Assembly (NCBI GenBank): GCA_932521035.1
Contig: OW051493.1
Span: forward strand, 4,464,001 to 4,528,000
Origin: Oscheius dolichura
Taxonomy: Eukaryota; Nematoda; Chromadorea; Rhabditida; Rhabditidae
DNA: 64,000 bases
Direction: 5' to 3'
Positions 48,418 to 59,597 of the stretch are shown piece by piece. Every line of letters begins with the position of its first letter. The stretch's first letter is position 1. The translations under genes and the position numbers were made by a program. Below the pieces are notes generated by a model that was given only the letters and a program-made list of their open reading frames with translations, was not told the origin of the DNA and did not search any database.

Positions 48418-51400
48418 TTACCGTGGCCTGCCTCTTCCTCGTTGGCCTCTTCGGGCTCCTCGATGACCCCCTCGAGATTCTCCAAAATCATCGTCATCTC
48501 TATCAAAATTTCTTCCTCCACCGCGTCCACGGCCTCTTCCTCGGCCACGTCCCCGACCTCTTCCACGGCGTCCACCACCTATTTTCTTCGCCCTCTCTTC
48601 CTCGCTCAAGTATGCATGATTTAAATTGATCTATAGAAGACACATTACGGAAGAGGAGATGAATAAACCTGAGCTGTAATATCGTCGTCACAGAAGAGGC
48701 ATCCTTTCCATTTAAGTTCATTATTTTTTAATTGCGACTTCCCTGCATCCTAAATATAATTTAGAATAAATACAAAACACATACTTTATATTCCACCGCA
48801 ACCCGCTTGTTGCAACATTGTTCGCAAACGGTTTGCAGAACTCGAACATTGCTAGCACCTTCAAATACAGAAACTACAGATGGGCATTTGTTGCAACAGA
48901 AACGCCATTTTGGTCCGCCTTTAATATCCAAAACCATGACTCCACCACATTCACGAAGACAGCCACCAAAGCCAAGAATCCTAAAATAAGTTATAAAGAA
49001 AGGATGAAAATATACGCTGGAGAATTGGGGCAAGTTGTATGAGTACAGTTATCACATCCGGTATATTCACTCATATTTTCAAATGGAGGATGATTATAGC
49101 AATGTGGGCACAAGGGGAAACTTCGAGAGAGTTTCCCACCTTCGCCTTGCCAATATACTATTTGGAAACCGTCAACTGGACAAAATATTTCTTTAAATGT
49201 TCTAAGAGTTCCTCCTTTACTGGAAGGAGTATTATATGTTTCCTAAATATCTTTATACTGTTTATAAACAAATAGATCACCTCACAAGTAGGGCAATAAA
49301 GTCGCATCGGCCTCATGTCGATGTATTTCATATAACGATTACATTTTCCACATTTACTAAAGGGTTTCCCAGCTGAAGCAATTGTAGTAAACGAAGCTTC
49401 AAAAAGGGAGTCCACCAGGGCTATTTTCTCAATATAATACAGGAATTTATGATAAAACATTCCAACACATAACGATTTGACCTTAGAAAAATGTTAGTAT
49501 TGAGTAAAAGATTATAACAAACGTCTTCGTAATCTGCCTGACCTTTAGCTATTTGGTTTAACTTGGCTTCAACCTCAGCTCGCATGGTAGGAAGGACAAG
49601 CTCAGGATCAACTTTTTTATAACCATGAACAAGAGATATTCCGAGTTTTGTAGGGATTAGACGACGGCCGCTATCAACCTAAAGTAGCGATGCATACGGT
49701 ATACAAAGCAAATTACGGTGACATAATTCCTAGCGCTGATCGTATTTATATGCACAGGAATGGATGCGTCGGTGCCTATTCCATGTCTTTCCATCAACGA
49801 GATTAGTTCAGACTCGGTCAGATATCCAGGAGCAGTCGTGGATTTTTGGTTCAAAGAGCAATCTCTGAGAGAAACAATATCGCCCTTTTGCAACGGGGGA
49901 ATCTGTTCTTCTTCTTCAAGTCCTTTCCACGCAAAAACTCTCGTAAATCCTGGATCAAGCAGCCGTTTTCCAACGGCTGTGAAGGTCTCATCTCCGCATT
50001 TAATAGTAACAGTAGTTGTCTCGTAAATACACGGCTTCATAAGTGTGGCCAGGAAATGTTGAATAACATAGTCGAAAATACGACCATATCTATCTGCACT
50101 CGATTCAAAGTTTGCTTTCATTGGAGTAATAGGCGGATGATCTCCTTTATCAACGCCAGAGCTAGGTTTCATATGACCTTCACTGAGTAACTGTAATAAA
50201 AAAGATGCATGTCATGAACGATAACTCACCTCTTGAACGATAGCTCCCCAATTTCTATCATTGACTTGTTTAAGTAGAGCTTCTTTAAAATCAAAATTAT
50301 GTGGATAAGCAGTAGTTTCAGTTCGAGGATAAGAGATGCATCCCTGCGTATAGAGCGACTCAGCAATATGCATCGTGTCTGTTGGTGATGACCCTGAATG
50401 CATCATATGAAGTTGAGTAAAACAACGTTACCAAAAGCACTGCTGCCCACTCTCATCAATTCAACCGTGTTCAAAGCACATGGCTTCTCTTTTCTCGCTT
50501 TTTTGGTTTCAACTGCAACTACTTCACCGAAACCTTTATCCTACATCCACTTTTTGCATATTTTCAAGAACACCTCACTTTGACCTTCTTGAGAAATAGC
50601 TGGGCGACCTCTTTATCAAACATTCTTCCCCTCTCCCACTGAGGCTTCAAAGGGACTCCTTTTGGCGTTTCGAAGGTTGCTTGGAGCACCCAATACGGTT
50701 CAGACTTAAAATATTAGCCGTATAACGTAGATTTTTGTTAGGGTACAAAACCTTGAAATTTATAATTTCGTCATGGCGGGCTACACAAAAGCCTAATGTT
50801 GGTGTTTGACAGGGCCCATAACTTATGACATTGCTATCCAAGTCACTATACTTATCCTGAACAACCTTTGAGAGCAAAAATGAAAACCTCACCTGGAAAT
50901 ATCTTGTCTGGAAGCGCGTGAAACTACAACCAACACGCAGATCCAACTCTTGCCGTGCATCCACCGATAATGCCTCATTTTTGTTAGGTCGGATCAGATT
51001 TTTCATTGCCGCCTTTATGTCCTTTTCAGTAATGGCCGAGAAATGAGCCCTGAATGTAAAGAAAAGTAGCTTATAGATTAGAGAAAAGGTACCTGTAGAC
51101 ATTATCCATGATCTCTCCAGATGGAGGTCTTTTCATAGCATGTTTAACAGCCGAAACGACTTCGAAGCATATATTTTCACCTTCTTTATCACAATCCAGC
51201 CATAGAACAAGATAATCTATACCTTTGGCCTCCGATGCGAGGTACTAAAATTTTGATTCTGGTTTATACGTGGTGGATAGTTCACATCATTCATTTTGAG
51301 CTTAGGATTTGCTTCATTCTTTTGAATCGTAGCCGTGTACAATTCCTTTGGATCTGTTTTATCCCAGTTATTATATTTTGCAATAAAATCAACGCTCATC

Positions 51401-51660
51401 ACGTGTCCACATGTGCTCGTTACCTTAAAAGTTTCTATATTTACTGATCTAAAAATATAATTACTTTAAACTTTGCACCTTTTCCTTGGAAACTGCCTAC
51501 ATACTCGCTAACAGAACAAGCTCCATTCCATCCTGTACCATTTATAAAGAACAAAAAACTTCTCACCTTTTCTTTTGACGCTTTTATTGTCTGACAATAG
51601 TTTAGCAATAGATTCCGCAAGCATTGGCTTTTCAGCTACCATTAAAACGTTGACAGTCAT
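48418..51660 (-). CDS. top3b: DNA/RNA topoisomerase 3-beta (TOP3B) with zinc fingers and RGG box
   Basis: The start gives [20 protein letters not shown], the Toprim first strand with the catalytic Glu. [16 protein letters not shown] holds the acidic metal-binding residues. The relaxation domain includes [20 protein letters not shown] and [19 protein letters not shown]. The active-site tyrosine is in [20 protein letters not shown]. Later exons include [34 protein letters not shown] and repeated CxxC pairs ([28 protein letters not shown].., [22 protein letters not shown]). The tail is an RGG box ([14 protein letters not shown]...GGHRGARRG) ending GRPR-stop, as in other TOP3B proteins, where it binds RNA and TDRD3. 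TOP3B passes strands in DNA and RNA and acts on R-loops and mRNPs. More than ten short introns. PUS10 lies 144 bp upstream on the same strand. Confidence 0.95.
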
Positions 51661-51804
51661 CTTAGAGTCTTAGATTCTGGCAATTTAGTGGTCAAGAAGC
51701 AAATAAAAGTATGTAATGGAATCGAAACAGTCAAACCCGGTGGGTACTTATTAATTTATTAAACAACAATAACAAAATAACAATCAAAAGCTACCATTCA
51801 GAAG
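51661..51804 (-). promoter_or_regulatory. Short spacer between PUS10 and TOP3B
   Basis: The 144-bp gap between the PUS10 stop and the TOP3B start contains an 'aataaa'-like signal for PUS10 on the minus strand near 51755. The size fits a nematode operon spacer. A clear splice acceptor directly before the TOP3B ATG is not obvious. Confidence 0.4.
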
Positions 51805-53505
51805 TTACCGAAATGATACAGTTTTCTCCATCTGTAAAGAAAAGCAATAAAGTAAGCAGTAGTTCTTCACCTTTACTGGCCATTCCTGGTCGACTTTCTC
51901 AACGTCCAATTCTAATATATCGACTTCGCCATTTTCAACACCGAGAAGATCGGCTAGTGAAGGGCGGGTTCTGCCAAAATCTCCATGAACAAATTCTTTT
52001 ATGTAAGTTCCAGCTTGTGTTTCCAACCTGTGAAGCATTATTTAAAAAAATGTAATGATATAAAAGTACTGACTTTGCTAGAAAGTGATGCTCATCTATT
52101 TTAATAAAACGAAGAGTATAAACAGTTCGAGGTCTATCCAATAAAGCTCTTCTTTTTAAAACACGAACCGGTGTTTTTTGGATCACTTCTATTGGAGCTT
52201 TTTCTGCTGCTGATTGAAAAACGTGATCATCGAGAGCTAAGGTACTGTAACAAAAAGCAGTATAACATTTGCGTTTTTCTAAAAAAAGTATGTTTTGCTA
52301 GAGAAATACTAACCGTCTTGTCCCACCGTTAATTTTTCAGCGAGTTCTCGACTCACACGGGTTAAAAATTTGACTTTAATATCAGTTTGCTTATTTATTA
52401 AATTTTCCACGTTTTTCAGAGTCTCCAAATACATTTGTCTGAAGATTGCAATAAATATAGTAAAATAATTCGTTTATATAACTAACCCACGAATACTTTT
52501 AGTGAAGCGGCAATTTCGTAGCTCTACTACAAAAGGACGGCCGGTGCCGAGCATTCGTACATCAATATCCTCTCTGCCAGATGCAATAAAAACAGAACTA
52601 GAAGCTCCAAAATATGACTTTAGTGTATCGCAGACTTTTTCTGAAACCTGAAAATAAAAATAACTTTAAAAACTAGTAACAAACCGAATTTTCAGCTTCT
52701 TTTGGAGCATCCTTTTCTTCAGGTGACCAAGGAGATTGTGGCAATGATCGCGAAAATTTACAATAACGGCCAGCTATAAATACCGGGTCTCTTTCAAAAG
52801 AGATAGTAAAGGTGCATGGTCGCGATGATGAGGTGAATTGAAATTTTCTGAAAGCAATTATGTAGAGAACTCCAAAAAAACGTACGAAATAACTTCGGTC
52901 GAGAATCTACCGCTTATCTGTTGGAGTTTATCTTTGGAAACGTCTACAGGAATTGTTCCGCTATATTTCTGTTTCTTGCTAGGAGCAAAATCATGTGGGA
53001 ATTGCGTTGATAAAAAAGTATAATCAGAAGCATTGAATTCGTCGTTTTCAAAAGCTATGGTGAGCTGAAGATCGGACTGCAGTGTAGGACGTAAACCAGA
53101 CGCCTAAATATCTCATCAGCAAAATCTATAGAGACCAACTTTGGAAAGTTCAGCCAGATATGCGTCGATGCAACGTATTTTAAACGGTACAGAAAATAAA
53201 ATTCCATTGAACTCCGGCTTAGCCTTTCTGAGAATCTGTTCCCGAAACGTCTGAGAAGTAGGGAGACTTAAGGCAAGGATGAAAGACGTCGCATCATAAG
53301 GAAGGCTTTCCAGATTTTTGCCGACAACTTCAGCAACCTAGACAATAAAGTGAAAAGAATACTATGCAGTTACTTCTTTCACAAATGTAGCGTCCAGTAT
53401 TCCAAAACAGAGGACACAATGATGTGGTTCGGCAGCTGAATCAACTGTATCGGCAGCATCGCCGGCAATTTGACGTTTACATGATTCACAAAGGACTATG
53501 CTCAT
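51805..53505 (-). CDS. pus10: tRNA pseudouridine synthase PUS10
   Basis: The start gives MSIVLCESCKRQIAGDAADT, and HHCVLCFGI follows; these CxxC pairs form the zinc-binding part of the N-terminal THUMP-containing domain. The middle exons encode TSFILALSLPTSQTFREQIL, QSDLQLTIAFENDEFNASDY and PVFIAGRYCKFSRSLPQSPW. The catalytic domain has SGREDIDVRMLGTGRPFVVE, with the catalytic Asp in GREDIDVRMLG. AGTYIKEFVHGDFGRTRPSL follows near the C-terminus, and the last exon reads MEKTVSFR-stop. The enzyme turns uridine 54 and 55 in tRNA into pseudouridine in archaea and eukaryotes; in animals it also has a microRNA-processing role. An acceptor (gatttatttcag) touches the ATG, as expected for a trans-spliced first gene of an operon with TOP3B. 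Introns are short and AT-rich. Confidence 0.93.
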
Positions 53506-53890
53506 CTGAAATAAATCTTATTATTAGCAGCATGTTCGGTCAGCTGGAAAACAATTGCAATTGTCTTCACCTCTAGCTAGGGCTCAGCATAAAGAAGGGT
53601 TACTGTAGCGCCCAAAAAATCGAGCGAAAAAAAATACGCAAATGCGACTTTCAGAAGCCTAATGGTCTCATAGCGAAGAGAATTCTGGGGGTGAGGCAAT
53701 CGGCGCCGTAGCCGCGGCTTATTATTTCTTCAGACTTCTTTGTTGTTTTTCTGCTGATACGCCGAGTTCTTCATATTTTATATATTATTTTATATGTATA
53801 TATTTGTATATATATTATTTTATATGTACTTGTTGCAATACACTCCTTGTGACACACTATTTGTTATTTTCAGCGCAACAAACACCAAAA
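53506..53890. promoter_or_regulatory. Divergent promoter PUS10 | PHB2
   Basis: The 385-bp region between two divergent start codons holds ttactgtagcgc at 53600-53611, a word almost repeated in the RPA2|ROMO1 promoter. A GC-rich patch (cggcgccgtagccgcggc, 53701-53718) and a run of tatat repeats (53775-53825) follow. The acceptor 'tattttcag' at 53866-53874 lies 16 nt before the PHB2 ATG. Confidence 0.6.
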
Positions 53891-55392
53891 ATGGCGCAAC
53901 AAGGACAGGAAGCTATGAAAAAGCTTCTACAAAATAGCAAAGGAGCCGGATTTGCTCTTGGACTTGTTGGAGCAGCTGGAGGTCTTGCTTACGCTGTATC
54001 ACAAGCAATGTTCACAGGTTATTTTACTGTTTTTATTTTAATTGAAATATACTACTAGAAATAATAACGTTCTGTTTCAGTAGAAGCTGGTCATAGAGCT
54101 ATTATGTTCAACCGTATTGGCGGGGTTGCTAATGATGTCTATAAGGAGGGGCTTCATTTCCGGATCCCATGGTTTCAATATCCCATTGTTTACGACATTC
54201 GTGCTCGACCCAACCAAGTAAACCATTAATTGTGGAGGTCTACATAATTATTTAGATAACTTCACCCACTGGTAGTAAGGATTTGCAAATGGTTAATATT
54301 GGCCTTCGTGTTCTGTCGAGACCCAATCCAGAAAGATTGGTGCAGATGTATCGTAACTTGGGCATGACCTGGGAGGAGCGCGTTCTACCATCCATTTGTA
54401 ATGAAGTTTTGAAGAGTGTTGTCGCCAAATTCAACGCTTCTCAGCTGATCACCCAGCGCCAACAGGTTTCGTTCTTTTTTTGTTTTTGTTAAAGTTTAAT
54501 TTAGGTGTCCATGCTCATTAGGAAAACTCTCACTGAACGCGCCCTAGATTTTAATATTATTCTTGATGATGTCTCTCTCACCGAGCTAGCATTTTCCGCA
54601 CAATATTCTGCAGCTGTTGAAGCGAAGCAGGTTCGTTCTTCTTTGTAAATCTGACACTTGAATTACCATCTCCTAAATGTGAACATTTTTTGCTTAAAAA
54701 TAATTTTAGGTAGCGGCACAAGAAGCTCAACGAGCTTCATTTTATGTTGAACGAGCTAAGCAGAATCGTCAGGAAAAAATTGTACAGGCTGAAGGAGAAG
54801 CTCAGTCTGCCAAACTGGTAACTTTCACTTTTCTTATAGAGAGACTATGGAGAGAGTCTTCCAATTCGTTCTTCTCATTGTTTATTGGATTTCCATAAAA
54901 TCCTTGTTTAATTTAAAGGTTTTTTGCCAGAACTTTTGGCAAAAATCATAAATAAGAACAATCATGGGCATATGTAGTTCCAGGAATATTCGGAGATTAT
55001 TGTCGTGATCTTGGCGGATGACATAAAAGTCATATCATTCGTTGTAAAGGGCGACATAGATCATATATTATTCCTTATTTATGCTAATTGTAGTGATAGA
55101 ATCTGGAGTTATGAGAAAATATGACATTGACATTTTCAGTTGGGAGATGCCATGAAATCGGATCCTGGATTTTTGAAGTTGAGAAAAATCAGAGCAGCTC
55201 AGCATATCGCAAAGGTAGTTTCTGCATCTACCAATAAGGTTAGTAGTTTTTTATAACTTTTATGTAAAAGTGGCCTGTCTGTTGTACTTATTTTCTTACA
55301 CAATTGCTTAGGTATACATTCCATCTGGTGGTTTAATGCTTAATCTTGCTGACGAAGACTATCTTAATGTTGGTGACAAGAAGCGTCGTTGA
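53891..55392 (+). CDS. phb-2: Prohibitin-2
   Basis: The product starts [20 protein letters not shown] with an N-terminal hydrophobic anchor ([20 protein letters not shown]). The SPFH/prohibitin domain follows: [59 protein letters not shown], then [20 protein letters not shown]. The coiled coil reads [20 protein letters not shown], and the protein ends in [16 protein letters not shown]-stop. PHB2 pairs with PHB1 in ring complexes of the mitochondrial inner membrane that hold the m-AAA protease and support cristae and mitophagy. The length of about 295 residues is normal. One intron (about 54820-55138) is about 320 nt, far longer than the others in this gene, and includes a small hairpin (ttttttgcca...tggcaaaaa) near 54921-54947. 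Confidence 0.97.
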
Positions 55393-55563
55393 ATTTGGCT
55401 CTCAGTTAGCCACCTGAACTCTATAGCTAGTTTGTTATTATCGTTACTTTTCATTTTTGTTGCCTTCGCCGAATCAATAAAAATTTTATAATTAGACTGC
55501 AACAATATACAGATACAACGGTATCTCAAAAAAATGACTAGATCTTCGAGCACTTTCACATAA

Positions 55564-57516
55564 CTACAGCTTGTCGTCAATATATCCTTTGAAGCAGTCC
55601 TTGATATCATTTAGCACACTCCAGCAGGGAAGCATGGATACGTCAGCCTGCAACATCAAATGGACCGGTGTTTTCTAATGATAATGCCGCGATGTTGTCG
55701 TAATCAGGTTCATTGCGCTGGCCGATAGCCGACACAGCAACAAAAACTCGCCATGACTAGGGAAGCTGGTCAGTTTTGACCCGAACGCCGAATAGCTGCT
55801 GATCTCTGCGCGGAAGCAGCTGATCATTAGCAATAGTAGAATATACAGACAACCAGTACGTTTTGGTTAAAACTCACTTGGAACGAGACTCCTGGTTTCA
55901 TATTGCAGAAGCCGAGGCATTTCTTACCGGCTGACGTTTTATGGACTTCGTTTTCGATACAGCACTGTGTGTGGTCATCGTTAGACGCGCCACATTGTAA
56001 AAGATCCAATCCGTGAGACTGCGGGCAGGGATCAGTGCCCAAGAACATGCCCGTCAGCTGAAATTATCCCATTGAAAGAACGAGGGAAAGCCTTGCCGTC
56101 TTCTTGTTCAAAATGTCAAAGTTACAAATTCGTTCGCAGGCCTTGGGAACATTTCTGCGAAGGCAACAACCCAAAAAGACCTCATTTGAATCCTGGAAAT
56201 TGCATCTATTCGGCCAGGAAAGGAGTTACCTTGGCTCCAGCAATAGATGCCTGGGGAGCGGGGGTTGCCTTCTTTGGAGCGACAGGTCGTGGAGCCTGAG
56301 GACGGGCTTGGGCAGGGGGTGGACGGGATCTTTGCTGGGGTACAGCGGGTACTTCGGGAGTCTGGAAGAATAAGAAAACAGGGTGGCCTTGTCTACCTTG
56401 AGTTTCGCCTGGGGCTGTGGAACGAAGGACTGCTTGGAGGGGACCTGTCCCTGGAAGTGTGACCATTAGGCGGAACCGGGGGACTACCTCGCGCACGAGG
56501 GGCGGCTGGAACTTCTCGATGTTCTCTATGAAACTGGGGTGGTTGCCGTCGACGACGATCTCCTCGGCGATGTAGGTGCCGGGGGGTAGACTCTGAACGG
56601 GTGGACTAGACTGGAAGAAGGAGGGGGCACCGCGTCGGGAGTGATGACCGTTATCACCGGTGGCTTGGTGTCCCCGGCCGCGTTGAAGATGTCGGCGATG
56701 TAAGGCACGAACTTCTGAGGGGGAGGAGGGGCGGCTATCTAGAAAGGGGATGTGGGGGGACAGGGAGGAGGACATACCTGGATGATCTGGGGTTGGGGAC
56801 GGACGGGGGCAGTCGTGATCTGGACGACACCGGGAGGCCTCTGGGCTGGCTTATATGGGACCTAAAATACTTATGTTCACTATTCTAAAAAAAGGAGGAG
56901 ACCTTGACAGTCTGCTCGAAGAGAACGGGCTGTTCCCTGAACACCGGCTGGGGTTGCTGGAAGACGGCCTGTTGGAACTGGGGAGCCGGCCTCGGCGACT
57001 GATTCACCTAGGAAATACTTCTATTCATTGAAGAGGGTCAAACCTGGGGTTGGAACTGCTGAGGCTGTGGCTGTGGCTGGAAGCTTTGTTGCGGCTGGAA
57101 TGCCTGCTGAGGTTGGAATTGGGGTTGCTGCTGGAACTGTGGCTGGACTTGGAATTGTGGCTGGTAGACGGGAGGACCTTGATTGAACTGGGCTGGAATC
57201 GAGCGAGTGAGGGGAGAGAAAAAGGAAAGAGAGAACCTTGTTGAGGGGGCGACTGGGGCAGATATTGGACGGGTTGGAACTGTTGCTGGACAAATTGAGG
57301 CTGTTGGTTGAACTGTGTCTGTTGCTGGTCAAACTGCGGCTGCCAGTACTGTATTTGCTGTGGCTGGTATTGGGGCTGATAGTACTGTTGAAATTGTTGG
57401 GCCGAGCACACCCAGACCCCTGAAAGGACGCGTTTCCGGCTTGTTGTGGTACTTTTGTAGTTTGTTTGATTTGAAAACATACCGACGAAGAGATGGAGAA
57501 ACGACCTCGGCAGCAT
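55564..57516 (-). CDS. Secreted Gln/Pro-rich protein with C-terminal DB module
   Basis: A signal peptide is split by an intron: MLPRSFLHLFVG then VWVCSAQQF. A long low-complexity part follows, first Gln/Tyr/Phe-rich (QQYYQPQYQPQQIQYWQPQF) and then Pro/Gln-rich. In the middle are PYIADIFNAAGDTKPPVITV and related pieces. The last exons (about 56060-55564) encode a Cys pattern: DPCPQSHGLDLLQCGASNDD, then HTQCCIENEV, CLGFCNMKPGVSFQ and MLPCWSVLNDIKDCFKGYID. This fits the nematode DB module (cysteine-rich, 'C..sg.D.t.CC...C..fC...C....i..Cf'), found in secreted and cuticle-linked proteins. The function is unknown. Composition is GC-rich between two AT-rich genes. Splicing of the middle exons is uncertain. 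Confidence 0.72.
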
Positions 57517-57974
57517 TCCCGTTAGCCGAAAGTGGCAGAAGCTTGTTCGGGGGCGGGCCACGCACCCCGGCGGCCAGTGCCGGAGAAAAAAACGAGTGAT
57601 ATAGTCTCAGGGGACAATCGCCGTCTTTTTAGAATACGATCCGCTACTGTTACGCAAGAAGCCGGTGAGACGTCTCGGGAATGGCGATCGTCTCGCGACT
57701 GGGATCAAAGAAGGCAAAACGCTTTTGAGGAACTGGTTGGCAGCACTTTCCCACCTCGGCAGGAGAGGCTAAGTGCTGTTCTTTCATGAGACTTTCAATA
57801 AAGCTAGATGTAAACCAGATGTTTCTAGTCATTTAGCTGAGTCCAAAACAAACACGTTTAGTATCACTACTGCGTTAGGCGATGGTAATCTTAGAGAAAC
57901 ATACATTTCTGAGAAAGCGGTTTATTCCGATTATAAAGACAAATGCAATTTACAAAGGTTTAGAGTAGGTCGGT
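57517..57974. other. 5' flank of the DB-module gene and 3' flank of RPA2
   Basis: No gene is supported. Base composition changes from GC-rich on the left to AT-rich on the right. It should hold the promoter of the DB-module gene on its left part; the minus-strand RPA2 transcript ends in its right part. Confidence 0.35.
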
Positions 57975-59134
57975 TTAGCCTATGAGAGCAAAATTGTCAT
58001 CATTAATAGTGTGATAAGCATGCCCCTCATTGACAAGGAAATCCAGATCGCTTCTCAATTGGTTTATGTTCATAGCTCCGACTCTCTAAACATATTGTAT
58101 TGTTTATTCGCACACTTCTGTAGAAAGATACGAACTCACCACTTTAATGTCATCAATACTCATTCCGTTTTCGCCATACGTTTCCTTGTTAGCTTCAAGC
58201 ACTTCCAAAATTTTTCCCCTTTGTCCACCCATTCCACTAGTTTGTGCAGGAGGAGGAGCATGGTCATAGATACGTGACTGTTGTGAAAACATACTCTTAA
58301 TTTATAATTAATATAAGAAATCTAGTTAGGTTACATCATTACGCATCCCACCACCGCCTCCAGGAGGGGCTGAGCTTGCAGCAGGTGCTCCAATAGGGTA
58401 GCCAGTAAGCTTCTCTCCGCGACCACTTTGTAGAAGGTGGTACATGTCGTTAGCAAAGAAGAGTTTAGCAATTTTTGCTTCCAAGGTGAATGCCTTGTAC
58501 TCTTTTTCATTAACAACTTCCCGTAGAGAGAAAGTCATAATTGCTGAAATACCAAACTGAAATCGGCTAACAAACTGCCTAACATGGAAGATAAAAAAGA
58601 AAACTAACCGTATTCGCCGTTAAGATTTCTTAATCTACCAGTTGCTTCAATATAGGTGCCTTCTACAAACGGATTCATTTTTTCTGACTGATTGTCAGTG
58701 CCCACCTAGAATAAATTTAAGAGCTGAATATCCTTACTAACCCCGTGGTAAGTCAAAATGTTGTATTCTTTCGAATCATCTTCGGGATCATACACAACAT
58801 GCGTTACCATAGTATCACTACTCTGATACGATCGTACAATACCCATCGTATAAACCTAAATATAATTAACAATATCACGGCACAAACTAACAGTTGAGAA
58901 GCTATATTGCCCCAAAACGTGCTTTTCATCCGGGCTCGCATTACTACATAGCTCACTGATAGTCACTGGTGGTGCTAGACGCTCTCCAGCTCGTGAAGTA
59001 GCAGAATCTTTTACTGGACCTAAAATAAACGAAATATATCTACTAATCGCCACATTCTAACCAGATGTTGCAAACGAAGTCTCCCCTAGCGTCCAACCTC
59101 CGCCTTCATGTGAAAACGACTCATTCCAAGCCAT
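57975..59134 (-). CDS. rpa-2: Replication protein A 32-kDa subunit (RPA2)
   Basis: The start MAWNESFSHEGGGWTLGETS gives the Gly/Ser-rich N-terminus that is phosphorylated in other animals. The OB fold (DBD-D) follows: APPVTISELCSNASPDE, QYSFSTVYTMGIVRSYQSSD, EYNILTYHGVVGTDNQSEKM and VEGTYIEATGRLRNLNGEY. A Gly/Pro/Ser linker (GAPAASSAPPGGGGGM) leads to the C-terminal winged helix: KILEVLEANKETYGENGMSI, QYNMFRE and SDLDFLVNEGHAYHTINDD, ending NFALIG-stop. RPA2 is part of the RPA trimer that coats single-stranded DNA during replication and repair. The end of the winged helix is joined across an intron of only 29 or 32 nt (58054-58082). An acceptor (cttttcag) lies 2 nt before the ATG. Confidence 0.93.
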
Positions 59135-59597
59135 TGCTGAAAAGAACTAACATCAAATCGCTACTTCTCTGTTGAAAAAGAACCAATAGAGTAAGAAGAA
59201 CTCAAATGTAAAGAATCAAGCATGGCTATATACATTGTGAAATGCAGGGTGAAATAGTCTTCGGAGATTCGAAGTCGTCCCATTTCGCGCCCGCTGATTA
59301 CAGTAGCGCAAAATTTGAAATAGAAATCAGCGAGAATCTGATGAAGCGAAATGAAACGAGATGAAACGAAATGAGCTTCATTTCCGGCTGTTACTATACA
59401 ATTGTTTGTTTCTGATTGTAAAAAAGGAAATGGTGATCGAGTTGAACACATAAGCCTGGGGTTATTGTGGAAAACTCTAGTGCCTTTTTTACGTGAAATC
59501 GCGTAAACATCGAGTTCAGTTTGCACCATCATTCTTGCCTTCTTGCCGTATTAGATATAGATTGTTCTTTTCTCTCTTTTTTACTTTCATTTTTAGA
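59135..59597. promoter_or_regulatory. Divergent promoter RPA2 | ROMO1 with E2F-like site
   Basis: The 463-bp region holds tttcgcgc (59283-59290), a perfect match to the E2F/DP consensus, which suits an S-phase gene such as RPA2. Seven bases on lies ttacagtagcgc (59298-59309), one base away from the word in the PUS10|PHB2 promoter. A T-rich acceptor (catttttag) lies one base before the ROMO1 ATG. Confidence 0.6.
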
